Assembly: GCF_030271255.1 (NCBI RefSeq)
Contig: NZ_JASJOM010000008.1
Location: forward strand, 182,919 to 246,918
DNA: 64,000 bases
Direction of reading: 5' to 3'
Origin: Peribacillus folii
GTDB taxonomy: Bacteria; Bacillota; Bacilli; Bacillales; DSM-1321
A program made the translations under genes and the position numbers. The notes under the pieces were generated by a model. It saw only the letters and a program-made list of their open reading frames with translations, was not told where the DNA came from and did no database searches. Shown here piece by piece: positions 41,633 through 53,719 of this stretch (position 1 is the stretch's first letter; each line of letters opens with the position of its first letter).

Positions 41633-42586
41633 TTATTTTTTCGCAGCAATAGCCTCTCCTCCACGGAGCCTGTCAGCTATTTCGTCAATCTTCCGTAATC
41701 GGTGATTGATTCCGGATTTACTGATGCTTCCGCCTGATACCATCTCGCCAAGTTCCTTTAAGGTTATATCCTGGAAGGCAATTCTCAATTCGGCTATTTC
41801 ACGAAGTTTATCCGGCAAAATGTTCAGCCCCACCGTATCCTCGATATAATGGATATTTTCCACCTGCCGCAATGAGGCACCGATCGTTTTGTTCAAATTG
41901 GCTGTTTCACAATTCACAAGCCGATTGACTGAATTGCGCATATCACGGACAATCCGGACATCCTCGAACCTCAATAATGCGGAATGGGCTCCGACGATGC
42001 TTAAAAATTCGGCGATTTTTTCGGCTTCCTTCAAGTAAATGATATATCCTTTTTTGCGTTCAAGCGTTTTTGCCTTTAGATCGAACTTATTCATTAACTC
42101 ACAAAGCGCATCATTATGCTCCTTATAAAGCGAGAAGATTTCCAGGTGATAAGAGGACGTTTCCGGATTATTCACTGACCCCCCCGCAAGGAATGCACCT
42201 CTTAAATAGGAGCGCTTGCAGCATTTCTTTCCGACGATCGTATCGGAAATCGCATGGAGTATTTCAAAGCCATCACCCAAAATTTCCAAATCATTCAAAA
42301 CGCGCTGCCCACCAGACGACATCCTGACGATATAGACATTATTCTTTTTAAGCTTCATCTTTTTACGGACCAAAAGCTCGACTTGGACCTCATAACTTTT
42401 TTTCAGCAGCGTATAAATCCTTCTGGCAATCGCCGCATTTTCGGTTTGAATATCCACGACAAGCTTCCGATTAGAAAATGAAAGGGAACCGTTCATCCGG
42501 ATCAGCGCACACAATTCCGCTTTTCCGCAACAGTCCTTTCCCTCTAATGTAGTGAGCTCTTTTTTCGTTTCTGAAGCAAAAGACAT
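41633..42586 (-). CDS. whiA: WhiA-family DNA-binding protein
   Basis: 317 residues from the ATG at 42584-42586; GGGGGGTG lies upstream and the start [12 protein letters not shown] fits B. subtilis YvcL. The N-terminal half is a homing-endonuclease (LAGLIDADG-like) fold without the catalytic acids, and the C-terminal helix-turn-helix is seen in [30 protein letters not shown]. It controls sporulation in Streptomyces and affects cell division and metabolism in B. subtilis. It lies between glmR and crh, with short gaps. Confidence 0.96.
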   Translation of the reverse strand: MSFASETKKELTTLEGKDCCGKAELCALIRMNGSLSFSNRKLVVDIQTENAAIARRIYTLLKKSYEVQVELLVRKKMKLKKNNVYIVRMSSGGQRVLNDLEILGDGFEILHAISDTIVGKKCCKRSYLRGAFLAGGSVNNPETSSYHLEIFSLYKEHNDALCELMNKFDLKAKTLERKKGYIIYLKEAEKIAEFLSIVGAHSALLRFEDVRIVRDMRNSVNRLVNCETANLNKTIGASLRQVENIHYIEDTVGLNILPDKLREIAELRIAFQDITLKELGEMVSGGSISKSGINHRLRKIDEIADRLRGGEAIAAKK

Positions 42587-42656
42587 CCGTTTCACCCCCC
42601 ATCGAACGCAGGTAATCTATTTTTATCCATTCAAAAAAAACCGTCCCTGTCCATAT

Positions 42657-43643
42657 CTACGGAACTATATGGCCTTTTGTTTCATTTATTAGCATATTGT
42701 AAAGCAAATCGGCCACTTTTTTCGTGTCATGCCGGATGACATTCCCTTCATAGCTGAAAATGCGTTCCTGGATGATCTCGAGCCCCATCCGTTTTAAACC
42801 CTCGACATCATACATGACCGGCTTGGCATATTCAGCTTGATACCGCTGCTGGACCTCGGCCGGTATTTCCTCGTTATTAACCAGTATCCTGTCAATATAA
42901 GCATTGCCCATATGGTCGTAGATCGCTTTAATATGATCACTCGCACTATAATCCAGCGTCTCGCCTGCTTGTGTCATCAAGTTGCAGATGTATACCTTCT
43001 TAGCCTTGGAACGGCCAACCGCTTCCCCTAATCCAGGGACAAGCAGGTTAGGGAGAATGCTAGTATATAAGCTTCCTGGGCCGATGACAATGAGGTCAGC
43101 CTGCTTGATTTCCTGGATGGTTTCCCTGAGCGGCTTGATATGCTGGGGAGACAGAAACACTTTCTTAATTTTCTTTCCCGAAAAGGGGATCTTGGACTCG
43201 CCCGTAACGATCGATCCATCAGCCATTTCCGCGTGGAGAACCACGCTTTGGTTTGCTGCCGGCAGCACTTTGCCGCGGACGTTCAGGAACTTACTCATTT
43301 CCTGGATTGCATGGACGAAATCCCCAGTCAATGAGGTCATAGCCGCCAAGATCAAGTTCCCAAGCGAATGCCCGGAAAGTTCGTTTTTGCTCTGAAAGCG
43401 ATGCTGAAACATTTGCTCGACAAGAGGTTCCACATCCGATAGTGCAGCAAGCACGTTCCGGATATCTCCCGGAGCGGGGATATCCATGTCCTCCCGAAGG
43501 CGTCCCGAGCTTCCGCCATCATCGGCTACCGTAACGATTGCCGTTATATCGACCGGATGCTTCTTCAAGCCCCTTAATAAAACGGGAAGACCGGTTCCCC
43601 CTCCAATGATCACGACCTTAGGCTGTTTCTTATCATTTAGCAT
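42657..43643 (-). CDS. glmR: GlmR/YvcK, regulator of central carbon flux to cell wall
   Basis: 328 residues from the ATG at 43641-43643, six bases after AAGGGGA. The CofD-like fold begins [20 protein letters not shown], with [15 protein letters not shown] and [19 protein letters not shown]. In B. subtilis it binds UDP-GlcNAc and stimulates GlmS, and is needed for growth on gluconeogenic carbon. It overlaps the end of rapZ by 11 bases. Confidence 0.97.
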   Translation of the reverse strand: MLNDKKQPKVVIIGGGTGLPVLLRGLKKHPVDITAIVTVADDGGSSGRLREDMDIPAPGDIRNVLAALSDVEPLVEQMFQHRFQSKNELSGHSLGNLILAAMTSLTGDFVHAIQEMSKFLNVRGKVLPAANQSVVLHAEMADGSIVTGESKIPFSGKKIKKVFLSPQHIKPLRETIQEIKQADLIVIGPGSLYTSILPNLLVPGLGEAVGRSKAKKVYICNLMTQAGETLDYSASDHIKAIYDHMGNAYIDRILVNNEEIPAEVQQRYQAEYAKPVMYDVEGLKRMGLEIIQERIFSYEGNVIRHDTKKVADLLYNMLINETKGHIVP

Positions 43644-44532
43644 CTGCTTTCCCCTTACTTTTTTCGATATCACGATGTGACACTTGTACTTGATAATCCT
43701 TTTGGAAGTAATTCGAGATATACTCCGTCAACGCCACAGAACGATGCTGACCGCCTGTACATCCAATCGCAACCACAAGCTGCGCCTTCCCCTCCCGCTT
43801 ATAGTAGGGGAGCATGAACGCGAGTAAGTCGGTTACCTTTTCCAAAAACTTCTGGGTCTCGCTCCATTTTAAAACGTAACTGGAGACTTCCTGTTCCAAG
43901 CCAGTCCTAGGCCTCATATGGTCAATATAATAAGGATTTGGCAGGAACCGCACGTCAAACACTAAATCAGCATCTATCGGCAAGCCGTGCTTGAATCCAA
44001 AGGACATGACGTTAACCGTGAATCCTACACTTTTATCGGCAGAAAATTCCGAAGCGATTTTCTCCCTCAACTCCCGCGGCTTCAATTGCGACGTATTGAA
44101 AATCAGCTGGGCCCTTCCCTTCAATTCATCCAGAAGCTCCCGTTCCATTTTGATGCCTTCCAATGGCCGCCCTAATGGAGCCAGCGGGTGGGTCCTTCTC
44201 GTCTCTTTATACCTGCGCACCAAGGAATCGTCATCAGCTTCAAGGAAGAGGATCCTTGGAGATACTGACGATGTATCCGTAAGATTATCAAGTGCCAGAA
44301 ATAACGAATCAAAAAACTCCCGTCCGCGCAAATCCATGACAAGGGCCACTTTATTCATCTTATTCCCCGAGTCCTTCATTAACTCCAAAAACTTTGGCAA
44401 AAGCGTGGGCGGTAAATTATCGACGCAAAAAAAGCCGAGGTCTTCAAAACTTTGAACCGCCACTGTCTTTCCCGCTCCCGACATTCCGGTAATGATGACC
44501 AATTGCGTTTCATTCATCTGCCCTGTACTCAT
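43633..44532 (-). CDS. rapZ: RNase adapter RapZ / nucleotide-binding protein YvcJ
   Basis: 299 residues. P-loop [12 protein letters not shown] at the N terminus; C-terminal domain with [28 protein letters not shown] and [13 protein letters not shown]. In E. coli it delivers sRNAs to RNase E; in Bacillus it binds ATP/GTP and influences competence, with an unclear molecular role. The start may also be the ATG for MNETQ five residues later. It is coupled to glmR by overlap. Confidence 0.95.
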   Translation of the reverse strand: MSTGQMNETQLVIITGMSGAGKTVAVQSFEDLGFFCVDNLPPTLLPKFLELMKDSGNKMNKVALVMDLRGREFFDSLFLALDNLTDTSSVSPRILFLEADDDSLVRRYKETRRTHPLAPLGRPLEGIKMERELLDELKGRAQLIFNTSQLKPRELREKIASEFSADKSVGFTVNVMSFGFKHGLPIDADLVFDVRFLPNPYYIDHMRPRTGLEQEVSSYVLKWSETQKFLEKVTDLLAFMLPYYKREGKAQLVVAIGCTGGQHRSVALTEYISNYFQKDYQVQVSHRDIEKSKGKADAK

Positions 44533-44576
44533 CGTTCTCCGCCCCCATGTTTAACAATCTTTTTTATAAGCAACCA

Positions 44577-45044
44577 TCAGCCTGGATCCAATCGATACGA
44601 AAGCAACTTAAACTCAGGCGTGTAGGTAAAGGTTCCATAGATGATTCCGCGTCCATGGACCATATAGTCCAGGATGTGAAAGTCGCCTTCAGCCATTTCC
44701 AGCTTCTTGACATCATCGACTGGGTGCCAGCTAAGTTCACCTTCTTCACAAACATCCAAATTGACTCCATCGGAATCTGTTGCAAAAAAAGTGAACATCA
44801 TCCATTCCGAAAGCACTTTATCTCCATCCTTCATGATGAAAGTGAAAATGCCTTTGATGGAAGGGTTTTTCAAATAAACACCCGTTTCTTCACGATATTC
44901 CCTGATACAGGCATCCCGTATGGATTCTCCAGGCTCCATCTTTCCGCCCGGGGCTACCCACCAACCGCGTCTGGGTTTTTTCAGCAAGAGGATTTGTCCA
45001 TCCTTGATCAATACACAATTTGTGACACGTTGCACGTTCTTCAC
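44577..45044 (-). CDS. yvcI: NUDIX hydrolase (YvcI-like)
   Basis: Up to 155 residues; GTG at 45044 or GTG at 45035 (eight bases after GAGG) are both possible starts. The Nudix box GGKMEPGESIRDACIREYREETGV is complete, so it should hydrolyse a nucleoside diphosphate linked to another group; the substrate is unknown. It is first in the yvcI-rapZ-glmR-whiA-crh cluster, 44 bases before rapZ. Confidence 0.93.
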   Translation of the reverse strand: MKNVQRVTNCVLIKDGQILLLKKPRRGWWVAPGGKMEPGESIRDACIREYREETGVYLKNPSIKGIFTFIMKDGDKVLSEWMMFTFFATDSDGVNLDVCEEGELSWHPVDDVKKLEMAEGDFHILDYMVHGRGIIYGTFTYTPEFKLLSYRLDPG

Positions 45045-45409
45045 CTCGATTCGGCCTCTTCTGTTCGACTATGGAAACCTTCCTTAAACCGCCGTACAAT
45101 ATCCATTTGACGATTTACAAATGCTGATAGTTCAAACAAATGGTATTTTACATCCTTTTATGAAAGATATATGTTTAGTATATCTTCTCATTATACTATT
45201 TTTGAAATGAGCTAACAATAAAGGAAACTTCCTGCATCGGGGAATATTCACCCGTCATGCTCGTCGCCTTATCCAATCATCTCCTGCTTTACACCTATTG
45301 TTCACCAGAATCCCCGCCTGCATGCAAAGGGCTGGCCAAAAGCAATGTCTACCCGCAGAGCACTTTTCCGTTAATTGGAATTTCAAAGCATCAAGATCAA
45401 GGACACAAA
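45045..45409. other. Intergenic region upstream of the NUDIX cluster
   Basis: About 365 bases without a credible gene; short frames here lack ribosome sites. It must carry the promoter of the yvcI-crh cluster, and ends in the trxB terminator. Confidence 0.4.
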
Positions 45410-45443
45410 AAAAAGGACACAGATGCTTCATCTGTGTCCTCCA
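45409..45443 (-). terminator. Terminator of trxB
   Basis: On the minus strand AGGACACAGATG and CATCTGTGTCCT pair around a 4-base loop and run into eight T residues. Confidence 0.9.
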
Positions 45444-45560
45444 ACGTTTATAATTAAAGGGGGTCAACTTCTACTCTAACTATACCGAATCATTATTTCA
45501 CACGTGTTACAGCCTCGTTAAAACGGAATTACGATGTGTAAAATTTTGTAACCGATGCTA

Positions 45561-46568
<1,008 letters not shown>

Positions 46569-46611
46569 CTATTATCCTATATAACAAATAATTTTTCGTC
46601 CAAATATCTGC

Positions 46612-48114
46612 TCATTCCAAGAGGGTATGCACCAGCTTCACGTACTTCGATAAGGTGGACACGGATATGAAATGCTTGTCTGCGATTGCCTGTTTGCTAA
46701 CTTTTACATCTTTAAGCTGATTCCACACATATTCCACCGCAGACGCCCATCCTGCAGGATTGTTGAGCTTTTGGCCGGACTTCACCGCTTCGATGAAGAC
46801 GGAAAACCACATTAGATAAAGTCCCGCTTCATCCAATTGAATCGGCTGGAAATGCCTATATAGTAACTCAGCCGTACGATCGGCAAAATCCACTTGCGTT
46901 AATTGGCGATCTTTCGAGGGAGCCTGCACAAGGTCGGCATAATCCCGTTCCAGATCGGTGAAATTCTGATTAAGATTGAGCACTTGGTTTTTCAATAACT
47001 TCTGTTTATGGACCGAATGCTTCAAAAGGAAAATGGCGAACAGCCTTTCTTCGATAAACTCGCTTTCCAGCCGCTTAATAATGGAAGGAAAGTGATGCTC
47101 AAAGCCATCGGAGGTCGCATTCATATCACCCCAAGGCTCCATGCCTTCCTTTTCCGGATTCATTTCCACAACCTTTTTCCAAGCCTTTCTGGCGGCCTGT
47201 TCGTGACCTAGGTGAAAAGCGGATATCGTTAGCCAATAGTAGAAGGTTCCATCCCCTTCAAATCCTTGCTTTTGCAAGACTTTCAGCCATTTATACGCAG
47301 AGGCGTAATTCCCGATCAGGGCGAAGGTCGCCCCTAGCTTGAAACGATGTTCGGATAACATTGGCCGGATTTTCTCCAGCATCTGTATCAGCTCCTCGAC
47401 CTTCGCTTCATCCTGTTGGTAATGATGAAAGACGACTAGATTGCAAAGCGCATGCAGGTTTCCAGGGCTCTTTTCCAGCACTTCATCCAAGGTCTCGAAG
47501 GCATCATCCACTTGGCCAAGGTAGAAATAAGCTAAAGCCAAGTTATTATAAGCGGACCAATAGTCACCATATTCAGCAATCGTATCCTTCAATACCTCGA
47601 TTGCCTTCGGGAAATTCCCCGATTCCAGATATTCACGCGCTTTTTCCTGTTTGGCGATGAGTCCGTCATGCTTAAAGGGGTTTTCTTCCGTTTCATCCGT
47701 CTCGAAGGTGATCAATTCAAGCAAGTCCTCTGCGTCATCACTGAATTCCCCATCCTCTTCTTTGTCGAGATAGGCACTTGCGTGACGGTAAGCTTCCTTG
47801 AACATGCCTAAGTGGGCATAATTATTTGCCAGGAAGTAATGACATTCCGACATATAAGGGTCCATCACATCCAGGATGTTTTCCAGGAGGTTGTTTGAAT
47901 AATTATATTCACCGATTTCCGAGCACGTGATTGCCAATTGACAGGCTATCATCGGTTCCGCCGGTTCAAGCTCAAGCGCACGCTCCAAGTATTTTTTTGA
48001 TTTTGGCAATTCTCTTCTATGATATGCTTTTAAACCCTTGGTGAAATAATACTCACCTGTTGGGTGAAAGGTTAAAATTTTTGCCTGTTGGCCAAATTTA
48101 GAGTCTTTACTCAT
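46612..48114 (-). CDS. yvcD: TPR-repeat protein (YvcD-like)
   Basis: 500 residues from the ATG at 48112-48114 with GGAGG five bases upstream. At least six TPR units are visible (for example AIEVLKDTIAEYGDYWSAYNNLALAY-type and AFETLDEVLEKSPGNLHALCNLV). The last 40 residues resemble a helix-turn-helix (SKQAIADKHFISVSTLSKYVKLV). It is cytosolic, function unknown; B. subtilis YvcD occupies the same place between his genes and trxB. Confidence 0.88.
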   Translation of the reverse strand: MSKDSKFGQQAKILTFHPTGEYYFTKGLKAYHRRELPKSKKYLERALELEPAEPMIACQLAITCSEIGEYNYSNNLLENILDVMDPYMSECHYFLANNYAHLGMFKEAYRHASAYLDKEEDGEFSDDAEDLLELITFETDETEENPFKHDGLIAKQEKAREYLESGNFPKAIEVLKDTIAEYGDYWSAYNNLALAYFYLGQVDDAFETLDEVLEKSPGNLHALCNLVVFHHYQQDEAKVEELIQMLEKIRPMLSEHRFKLGATFALIGNYASAYKWLKVLQKQGFEGDGTFYYWLTISAFHLGHEQAARKAWKKVVEMNPEKEGMEPWGDMNATSDGFEHHFPSIIKRLESEFIEERLFAIFLLKHSVHKQKLLKNQVLNLNQNFTDLERDYADLVQAPSKDRQLTQVDFADRTAELLYRHFQPIQLDEAGLYLMWFSVFIEAVKSGQKLNNPAGWASAVEYVWNQLKDVKVSKQAIADKHFISVSTLSKYVKLVHTLLE

Positions 48115-48236
48115 GTAATCCTCCATCTACAAGTTGATTAACCATAGTATTATAACATATTGGAGTAATTTTGCCGAATAATTCAAGAAAATGGAAAATG
48201 AATTCCGAACCTCAAAATTCTTTTTCTTACGTCCTG

Positions 48237-49694
48237 TTAAAAAGGATAGTGCCGAGCAACGGTTTGCTTGGAAATCCATTTGGTGACAGTGAATTCCTCC
48301 ACTACCCACGGGTTGCCAAAGCGCCCCATCCCGCTCATTTTATTGCCTCCAAAAGCAACGTTCGCACCATCATTTACAGTTTGGTCGTTGATATGGGTCA
48401 TCCCGCTATCGATTTCGAGGCCCAATCGCTCGCCTCTCTCCAAATCATTAGTAAAGATGGCGGAGCTTAAACCGTATTCCGTATCATTGGCGACCTCAAT
48501 GGCTTCTTCATCACTTTCGGCTTTAATGATGGAAACGACTGGTGAAAACAGCTCGGTTTGGGCAATCCTGTCCGTATTTTTCACATCACGGAAAATATAT
48601 GGCGTCAGAACATTTCCTTCCCTTTTCCCTTCAAGCGCAAGGACTGCACCACTTCGTTTGGCCTCCTCGATGTAGCGCTGCGCTTTATCGATTTGGCGTT
48701 CATTCACCAGCGGTCCAATGACGGTTTTGGGATCTAACGGATTTCCATAAGGAAGCATTTTGGCCCGTTCTACAAATTCAACGATGAAAGCTTCATAGAG
48801 ATTTTCATGGACGATAATTCGATTAATGCTCATGCAAATTTGTCCTTGGTGCAAGTATTTTCCGAAGATGGCTGCATCAACGGCACGATCGACATCTGCA
48901 TCAGAAAGGACGATAAATGGATTATTGCCGCCCAATTCAAGTGCCACCCGTTTTAGGTTCTTCCCGGCCACTTCACCAATATGGCGTCCAACCGAAGTTG
49001 AACCCGTAAAGCTGATTAGCCTTGGGATCGGATTCGTAAGCATCTCATCGCCGATCTCCTCCAAATCGGTGATGATCATGTTCAATACACCTTTTGGCAG
49101 ACCTGCATATTCAAAAGCAGCAGCGATGATGATACCGCCTGAATACGAAACCTGTACATCTGGTTTGTGCACGACACTATTTCCTAACGCAATGGCCGGA
49201 GCAATCGTTCTTACCGATAAATTCATCGGGAAGTTGAAGGGAGATATTGATGAAATGACGCCCAGTGGCCGGCGGTGAATGCGATTAACCTTGCCCTCCA
49301 CAGTGGACGGCACTTCATGTACACGGTTCACTTCTTGTGAATAGGATAATGATTCTTTTAAAATTTGTATGGTCAGGCCAAGTTCAGCATTGGCTTTGAT
49401 GAGGCTTCCGCCTGTTTCACGGATGATGGCATCAATGATGCCGTCGCGGTTTTCCTCAAAGTATGAGGCTGCCTTTTTCAGTACTTCATTCCGTTGCTCC
49501 GGAGTTGTCTTGGCCCATTCCTTTTGTGCTGCTTTTGCATGCTCAAAGGAGTCCTGCACTTGTTTGGATGATGCCAGACTTACAGTTGATAAAAGAGAGC
49601 CGTCAAATGGGTTAAGAATATCGTAGGTACGGCCTGTCAAACCTTCCACCCATTCACCATTTATGAAGCTTTTATTCAAGGAACCGAATTTCAT
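48237..49694 (-). CDS. Aldehyde dehydrogenase (YfmT/aromatic aldehyde type)
   Basis: 485 residues from the ATG at 49692-49694, which follows AAGGAGG. It oxidises an aldehyde with NAD(P). Catalytic Glu in ALELGGNNPFIVL, catalytic Cys in HQGQICMSINRI, and NAD site FTGSTSVGRHIGE are all present. It resembles vanillin/benzaldehyde-type dehydrogenases such as B. subtilis YfmT, but the substrate is not determined. It stands alone between yvcD and the his operon, where B. subtilis has no such gene, so it is probably an insertion in this lineage. Confidence 0.92.
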   Translation of the reverse strand: MKFGSLNKSFINGEWVEGLTGRTYDILNPFDGSLLSTVSLASSKQVQDSFEHAKAAQKEWAKTTPEQRNEVLKKAASYFEENRDGIIDAIIRETGGSLIKANAELGLTIQILKESLSYSQEVNRVHEVPSTVEGKVNRIHRRPLGVISSISPFNFPMNLSVRTIAPAIALGNSVVHKPDVQVSYSGGIIIAAAFEYAGLPKGVLNMIITDLEEIGDEMLTNPIPRLISFTGSTSVGRHIGEVAGKNLKRVALELGGNNPFIVLSDADVDRAVDAAIFGKYLHQGQICMSINRIIVHENLYEAFIVEFVERAKMLPYGNPLDPKTVIGPLVNERQIDKAQRYIEEAKRSGAVLALEGKREGNVLTPYIFRDVKNTDRIAQTELFSPVVSIIKAESDEEAIEVANDTEYGLSSAIFTNDLERGERLGLEIDSGMTHINDQTVNDGANVAFGGNKMSGMGRFGNPWVVEEFTVTKWISKQTVARHYPF

Positions 49695-49879
49695 CTGTGT
49701 ATCCTCCTTATTGGAAGTGAAGAAAATGCAAACCACTCCATTTTTGATGAAGTATATTCCTAGATAAATCACGAGTCAAGAAATAGTGACCCCCGCTTTC
49801 AATACCCCGATAAATTCCATTTTCATTTCAAAAAAAGCTCGTTTTGAGTGAAATGAAACGTACGGCGCAGGCCAGAACT

Positions 49880-50165
49880 TAAACTGGCGAGTAAAAGTGC
49901 CAAATTGGCGAGTAAAGTGGTTAAATTCGCGAGTAAAAGTGCCAAACTGGCGAGTAAAGTGGTTAAACTCGCGAGTAAAAGTGCCGAATTGGCGAGTAAG
50001 GCCCCGAAATGATGAAAGTAAGCAGTGATTTATCGGAGAATCCGGGCCGGTTTCGGGAGTAACGCAAGATTTCGACGAGAACCGACCCGAATCACGTGTG
50101 AAATGCGCAAATTCATAGGAGAACCCGCCTCGAATTCGATGCAAAGCCCCAACTCGCGAGTAACT
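49880..50165. repeat. 21-bp minisatellite with GCGAGTAA units, decaying to the right
   Basis: GCGAGTAA occurs at 49887, 49908, 49929, 49950, 49971 and 49992, exactly 21 bases apart, with tails alternating between AAGTGCCAAATTG and AGTGGTTAAATTC (42-bp higher-order period). Degenerate units (GGAGAA, GGGAGTAA, GCGAGTAA at about 50154) continue to 50165. The plus-strand unit TTCGCGAGTAAAA matches the minus-strand unit of the array at 22690. No gene is seen between 49695 and 50240. Confidence 0.88.
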
Positions 50166-50239
50166 GTACTTTGAATGGTATCGTATCCACTTTATGTACC
50201 TTATTCAGGGGAGCATTTAGGTCATAGCGCCTTCCAGAA

Positions 50240-50275
50240 AAAAATAAACTGCCCTCCCTCTAAGGGAGGGCAGAC
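50240..50275 (-). terminator. Terminator of the his operon
   Basis: On the minus strand CTGCCCTCCC and GGGAGGGCAG pair around a 5-base loop and are followed by TTTATTTTTTT. Confidence 0.92.
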
Positions 50276-50281
50276 AGCTGT

Positions 50282-50938
50282 TCATTCCGTTTCGTTAGGC
50301 TCGTCCTTTTCGGAGTGTCTTGCCTTCAATACATCCAACACCGCTTGGAAAGGCAATTCCTGCTCCTGAAGCAAAACGAATAAGTGATAGAGGAGATCGG
50401 CACTTTCCATGGACAATTCCTCGGCATCGCGGTTTTTGGCGGCAATGATCACTTCTGCCGCTTCTTCACCGACCTTCTTCAGGATTTTATCGACGCCCTT
50501 ATCGAATAAATAGGTTGTATATGAACCTTCAGGCATTTCCGCTTTCCTTTGTGCAATCAATTGTTCCAATTCCGTCAGGAACGTCATATTCGTTTCTGAC
50601 GCTTGACGGGCTTCCTCATTGTGATAAATCGATTCGCTGAAACAGCTCGTCGCTCCGGTATGGCACGCTGGCCCTGCTGGAACGACCGCAATGACCAATG
50701 CATCCTGATCGCAGTCATACTTAATTTCGATGATTTTCTGTGTATTTCCGCTGGTTGCCCCTTTATGCCATAATTCGTTTCGCGAGCGGCTAAAGAAAAC
50801 CGTTTCACCCTTATCGATCGTCATTTTCAACGATTCTTGATTCATGTAAGCAAGCGTCAGCACTTCTTTGCTGCGCACGTCTTGGACAATTGCCGGTATT
50901 AGACCTTTTTCATCGTATTTAATAGTTTCAAGATTCAT
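50282..50938 (-). CDS. hisI: Bifunctional phosphoribosyl-AMP cyclohydrolase / phosphoribosyl-ATP pyrophosphatase
   Basis: 218 residues: the cyclohydrolase domain (residues 1-115; [11 protein letters not shown], zinc cysteines in DCDQDA...CHTGATSCF) fused to the pyrophosphatase domain ([32 protein letters not shown]). It catalyses steps 2 and 3 of histidine synthesis. Last in the operon, overlapping hisF by four bases. Confidence 0.98.
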   Translation of the reverse strand: MNLETIKYDEKGLIPAIVQDVRSKEVLTLAYMNQESLKMTIDKGETVFFSRSRNELWHKGATSGNTQKIIEIKYDCDQDALVIAVVPAGPACHTGATSCFSESIYHNEEARQASETNMTFLTELEQLIAQRKAEMPEGSYTTYLFDKGVDKILKKVGEEAAEVIIAAKNRDAEELSMESADLLYHLFVLLQEQELPFQAVLDVLKARHSEKDEPNETE

Positions 50939-51690
50939 CGTACAACCACTCCTTGTTGTTTGAGAAACGCTTTGACTTCTTTGACCGATGTTTCTTTATA
51001 ATGAAAGATCGAGGCAGCTAGGGCTGCATCCGCTTTACCTTCTTCAAATGCTTCCTGGAAATGCTCGGCTTGACCAGCACCGCCCGAGGCGATGACCGGC
51101 ACGGATACCGCTTCCGATACCGCTTTGGTTAAAGCGACGTTGAAACCCCGTTTCTCTCCATCGCAATCCATGCTCGTCAGTAAGATTTCGCCGGCACCGC
51201 GGCTGACTGCTTCCTTTGCCCAGTCGGTCACTTCCCATTCGGTGGGCTTTCGCCCGCCATGGGTATAGACGCGCCATGACCCGAGCTCCTCATCATACCG
51301 TGCGTCAATGGCGACTACGATGCATTGGGCACCAAAATAATCAGAGCCTTCATTAATCAGTTCAGGCCGAAGTATGGCCGCTGTATTCAATGATACTTTG
51401 TCTGCACCAGCACGTAATATCCGCTTCATATCCGCCAGGGAATTGATGCCGCCGCCAACCGTGAACGGGATGGCCAAGCTGCCTGCCACCGCCTGAACGA
51501 CATCCACCATCGTTTCCCTGCCTTCATGCGAGGCAGAGATATCGAGAAAGACAAGCTCATCGGCACCTTCCCGATCGTAAAAAGCAGCAAGCTCGACCGG
51601 ATCTCCGGCATCCCTTAACGAAACGAATTGTATGCCTTTGACGACGCGCCCGTCCTTTACATCGAGACATGGAATGATTCGTTTAGTGAG
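50935..51690 (-). CDS. hisF: Imidazole glycerol phosphate synthase, cyclase subunit
   Basis: 251 residues from the ATG at 51688-51690; the longer open frame would run back through hisA. N terminus [20 protein letters not shown], catalytic aspartates in PCLDVKDG and LTSMDCDG, phosphate loops GGGIN and ASGGAG. It works with HisH, which supplies ammonia. Confidence 0.98.
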   Translation of the reverse strand, partial: LTKRIIPCLDVKDGRVVKGIQFVSLRDAGDPVELAAFYDREGADELVFLDISASHEGRETMVDVVQAVAGSLAIPFTVGGGINSLADMKRILRAGADKVSLNTAAILRPELINEGSDYFGAQCIVVAIDARYDEELGSWRVYTHGGRKPTEWEVTDWAKEAVSRGAGEILLTSMDCDGEKRGFNVALTKAVSEAVSVPVIASGGAGQAEHFQEAFEEGKADAALAASIFHYKETSVKEVKAFLKQQGVVVR

Positions 51691-51694
51691 CATA

Positions 51695-52429
51695 TCAACC
51701 ACGCACCTTTTCCAGCGCTTCGGCAACGGTAAAGCGATTCGTATATAGCGCCTTGCCAATGATCGCCCCTGCAATTCCTTGCGCTTCATGCTCCTTAAGG
51801 GTAAGGATATCTTCCAAGGAACTTATGCCGCCCGATGCGATCACATTTTTTCCTGTTGCCTCAGCCATGGCCAAGATCCCCTTGACATTCGGTCCCGAAA
51901 GCATGCCATCCGTCGCAATATCCGTCACGATGAACGTCTCCGCACCTGCATCAGCCAGCCGTTTACCAAGCTCAATTGCAAGGGTCCCGGACGTTTGCAG
52001 CCAGCCATGGGTCGCGACCCTGCCGTCCTTGGCATCTATGCCAATCGCAATATGCTTTCCATACTTCCTGATCATATCCTTCGTGAACACGGGATCTGAA
52101 ACGGCTGTGCTTCCTAGTATGACACGTTCCACCCCATTATCCAGATAATGGGCGACATCCTGTTCAGTACGGATGCCGCCGCCGATTTGGATGCGTGCTC
52201 CTAACTCACTCGCTGCTTTGATCACGTATGAATCATTGATGCGAACTCCCTCTTTCGCCCCGTCAAGGTCGACCATATGTATCCAATCGGCGCCTTGGTC
52301 CGCAAAGCTTTTAGCCATATCGAAGGGAGAATCTCCATAAACGGTTTCCTGATTATAGTCCCCCTGGATCAAGCGTACGCATTTGCCTCCACGCATATCG
52401 ATCGCCGGGTATATCGTAAAGTTGCTCAT
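51695..52429 (-). CDS. hisA: ProFAR isomerase (phosphoribosylformimino-AICAR-P isomerase)
   Basis: 244 residues. [20 protein letters not shown] with the catalytic Asp, [12 protein letters not shown], and [14 protein letters not shown] are diagnostic. It is a beta/alpha barrel related to HisF and carries out the fourth step of the pathway. It overlaps hisH by four bases. Confidence 0.98.
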   Translation of the reverse strand: MSNFTIYPAIDMRGGKCVRLIQGDYNQETVYGDSPFDMAKSFADQGADWIHMVDLDGAKEGVRINDSYVIKAASELGARIQIGGGIRTEQDVAHYLDNGVERVILGSTAVSDPVFTKDMIRKYGKHIAIGIDAKDGRVATHGWLQTSGTLAIELGKRLADAGAETFIVTDIATDGMLSGPNVKGILAMAEATGKNVIASGGISSLEDILTLKEHEAQGIAGAIIGKALYTNRFTVAEALEKVRG

Positions 52430-53058
52430 GCCTTTTCCTCCCCTTCCACTAATGACAAGTAATTCCTTAAAAGTGACATGCCCATCTGCCCGCTTTTTTC
52501 AGGATGGAACTGCATGCCGAATACGTTCCCTTTCGCCACGATTGCCGGCACTTCCTCGGCATACGTCGCGCTGGCGGCAATATAAGCGTCATCCGTAACG
52601 GCATAATAGGAATGCACGAAGTATACATGGTCCGCTTCCAGTCCTTCCGTCACTGGTGACACGTGTTTGAATTCAAGTCGATTCCAGCCCATGTGCGGAA
52701 CTTTATACTCTGTACCATGCGCATCCACTCCCTTGAATCGAACGACTTTACCTGGGATGAGCGATAATCCCTGCGCCGGTCCCTTTTCCTCGCTTTCGTC
52801 AAAGAGAAGCTGCATGCCAAGACAGATGCCTAATACATAGCCCCCGCCTGCTGCGTATCGCTTAAGGAAATCAGCGAGGCCTTGTTTTTCCAAAAGGCTC
52901 ATGGCATCCCTGAACGAGCCGACGCCGGGAAGAATGATCCCCCTTGCCTTTGACAGTTCTTCCGGGTCATCGGAAATGAATGAATCGGCACCAAGCCGTT
53001 CCAGTGCTTTGCTTACGGAAAACATATTTCCCATGCCGTAATCGACGATCCCGAGCAT
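52426..53058 (-). CDS. hisH: Imidazole glycerol phosphate synthase, glutaminase subunit
   Basis: 210 residues. Class I glutamine amidotransferase: nucleophile Cys in [11 protein letters not shown] and the His-Glu pair in [11 protein letters not shown] terminus [20 protein letters not shown]. It passes ammonia to HisF. It abuts hisB with no gap. Confidence 0.98.
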   Translation of the reverse strand: MLGIVDYGMGNMFSVSKALERLGADSFISDDPEELSKARGIILPGVGSFRDAMSLLEKQGLADFLKRYAAGGGYVLGICLGMQLLFDESEEKGPAQGLSLIPGKVVRFKGVDAHGTEYKVPHMGWNRLEFKHVSPVTEGLEADHVYFVHSYYAVTDDAYIAASATYAEEVPAIVAKGNVFGMQFHPEKSGQMGMSLLRNYLSLVEGEEKA

Positions 53059-53646
53059 TTACAACATCCCTTTCGTCGAAGGAATGCCTTTGACACGCGG
53101 ATCAATGGTCGTCGCCTCATCCAACGCACGTCCCATCGCCTTGAATATCGCTTCGATCATATGGTGGGTGTTATGGCCATAGTGAACGACTATATGCAAG
53201 TTCATCCTCGCTTCAAGTGCAAATTTCCAAAGGAACTCATGCACGAGTTCCGTATCGAACGTACCGACCTTTTGTGAAGGGAATTCAGCCCTGAACTCCA
53301 GATGCGGGCGGTTGCTTAAGTCAATGACAACCTGTGCGAGTGCTTCATCCATGGGGACGAAAGCATTCCCGTACCGTTTGATCCCGCGCTTGTCCCCAAG
53401 CGCTTCCAGTAACGTCTGGCCCAAGCAGATGCCAATATCTTCAGTCGTATGATGATCATCGACCTCCGTGTCACCTTTTGCATCGACGGTCAAATCGAAA
53501 TTTCCATGTTTCGTGAACAAATCAAGCATATGTGTCATAAACGGGACGCCAGTCTTGATTGAGGAATTGCCCTCCCCATCCACACCGAATTTCAAGCTGA
53601 TCTCCGTTTCATTCGTCTTTCTCTCCACACTGGCAAAACGTTCCAT
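53059..53646 (-). CDS. hisB: Imidazoleglycerol-phosphate dehydratase
   Basis: 195 residues; a monofunctional dehydratase without the phosphatase domain of the E. coli protein. Metal-binding histidine motifs DDHHTTED and HNTHHMIEA are present, with FMTHMLDLFTKHG. ATGGAAC start follows an AGGAGG-type site. Confidence 0.98.
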   Translation of the reverse strand: MERFASVERKTNETEISLKFGVDGEGNSSIKTGVPFMTHMLDLFTKHGNFDLTVDAKGDTEVDDHHTTEDIGICLGQTLLEALGDKRGIKRYGNAFVPMDEALAQVVIDLSNRPHLEFRAEFPSQKVGTFDTELVHEFLWKFALEARMNLHIVVHYGHNTHHMIEAIFKAMGRALDEATTIDPRVKGIPSTKGML

Positions 53647-53719
53647 CGCAAATCCTCCTCATCGGGGTAAGTCCCCTTATCCAAAGCTGTAGCTTGCCTT
53701 TTTTTCGTAAAAACGCACC

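Noticed and set aside
45255..45467. 70-residue minus-strand frame upstream of the NUDIX gene
   Set aside because: It overlaps the trxB terminator, has no ribosome site and has an erratic composition.
49776..50144. Minus-strand frame with repeated FTRQFGTFTREF
   Set aside because: Same reason: a read-through of the 21-bp minisatellite, open only because the period is a multiple of three.
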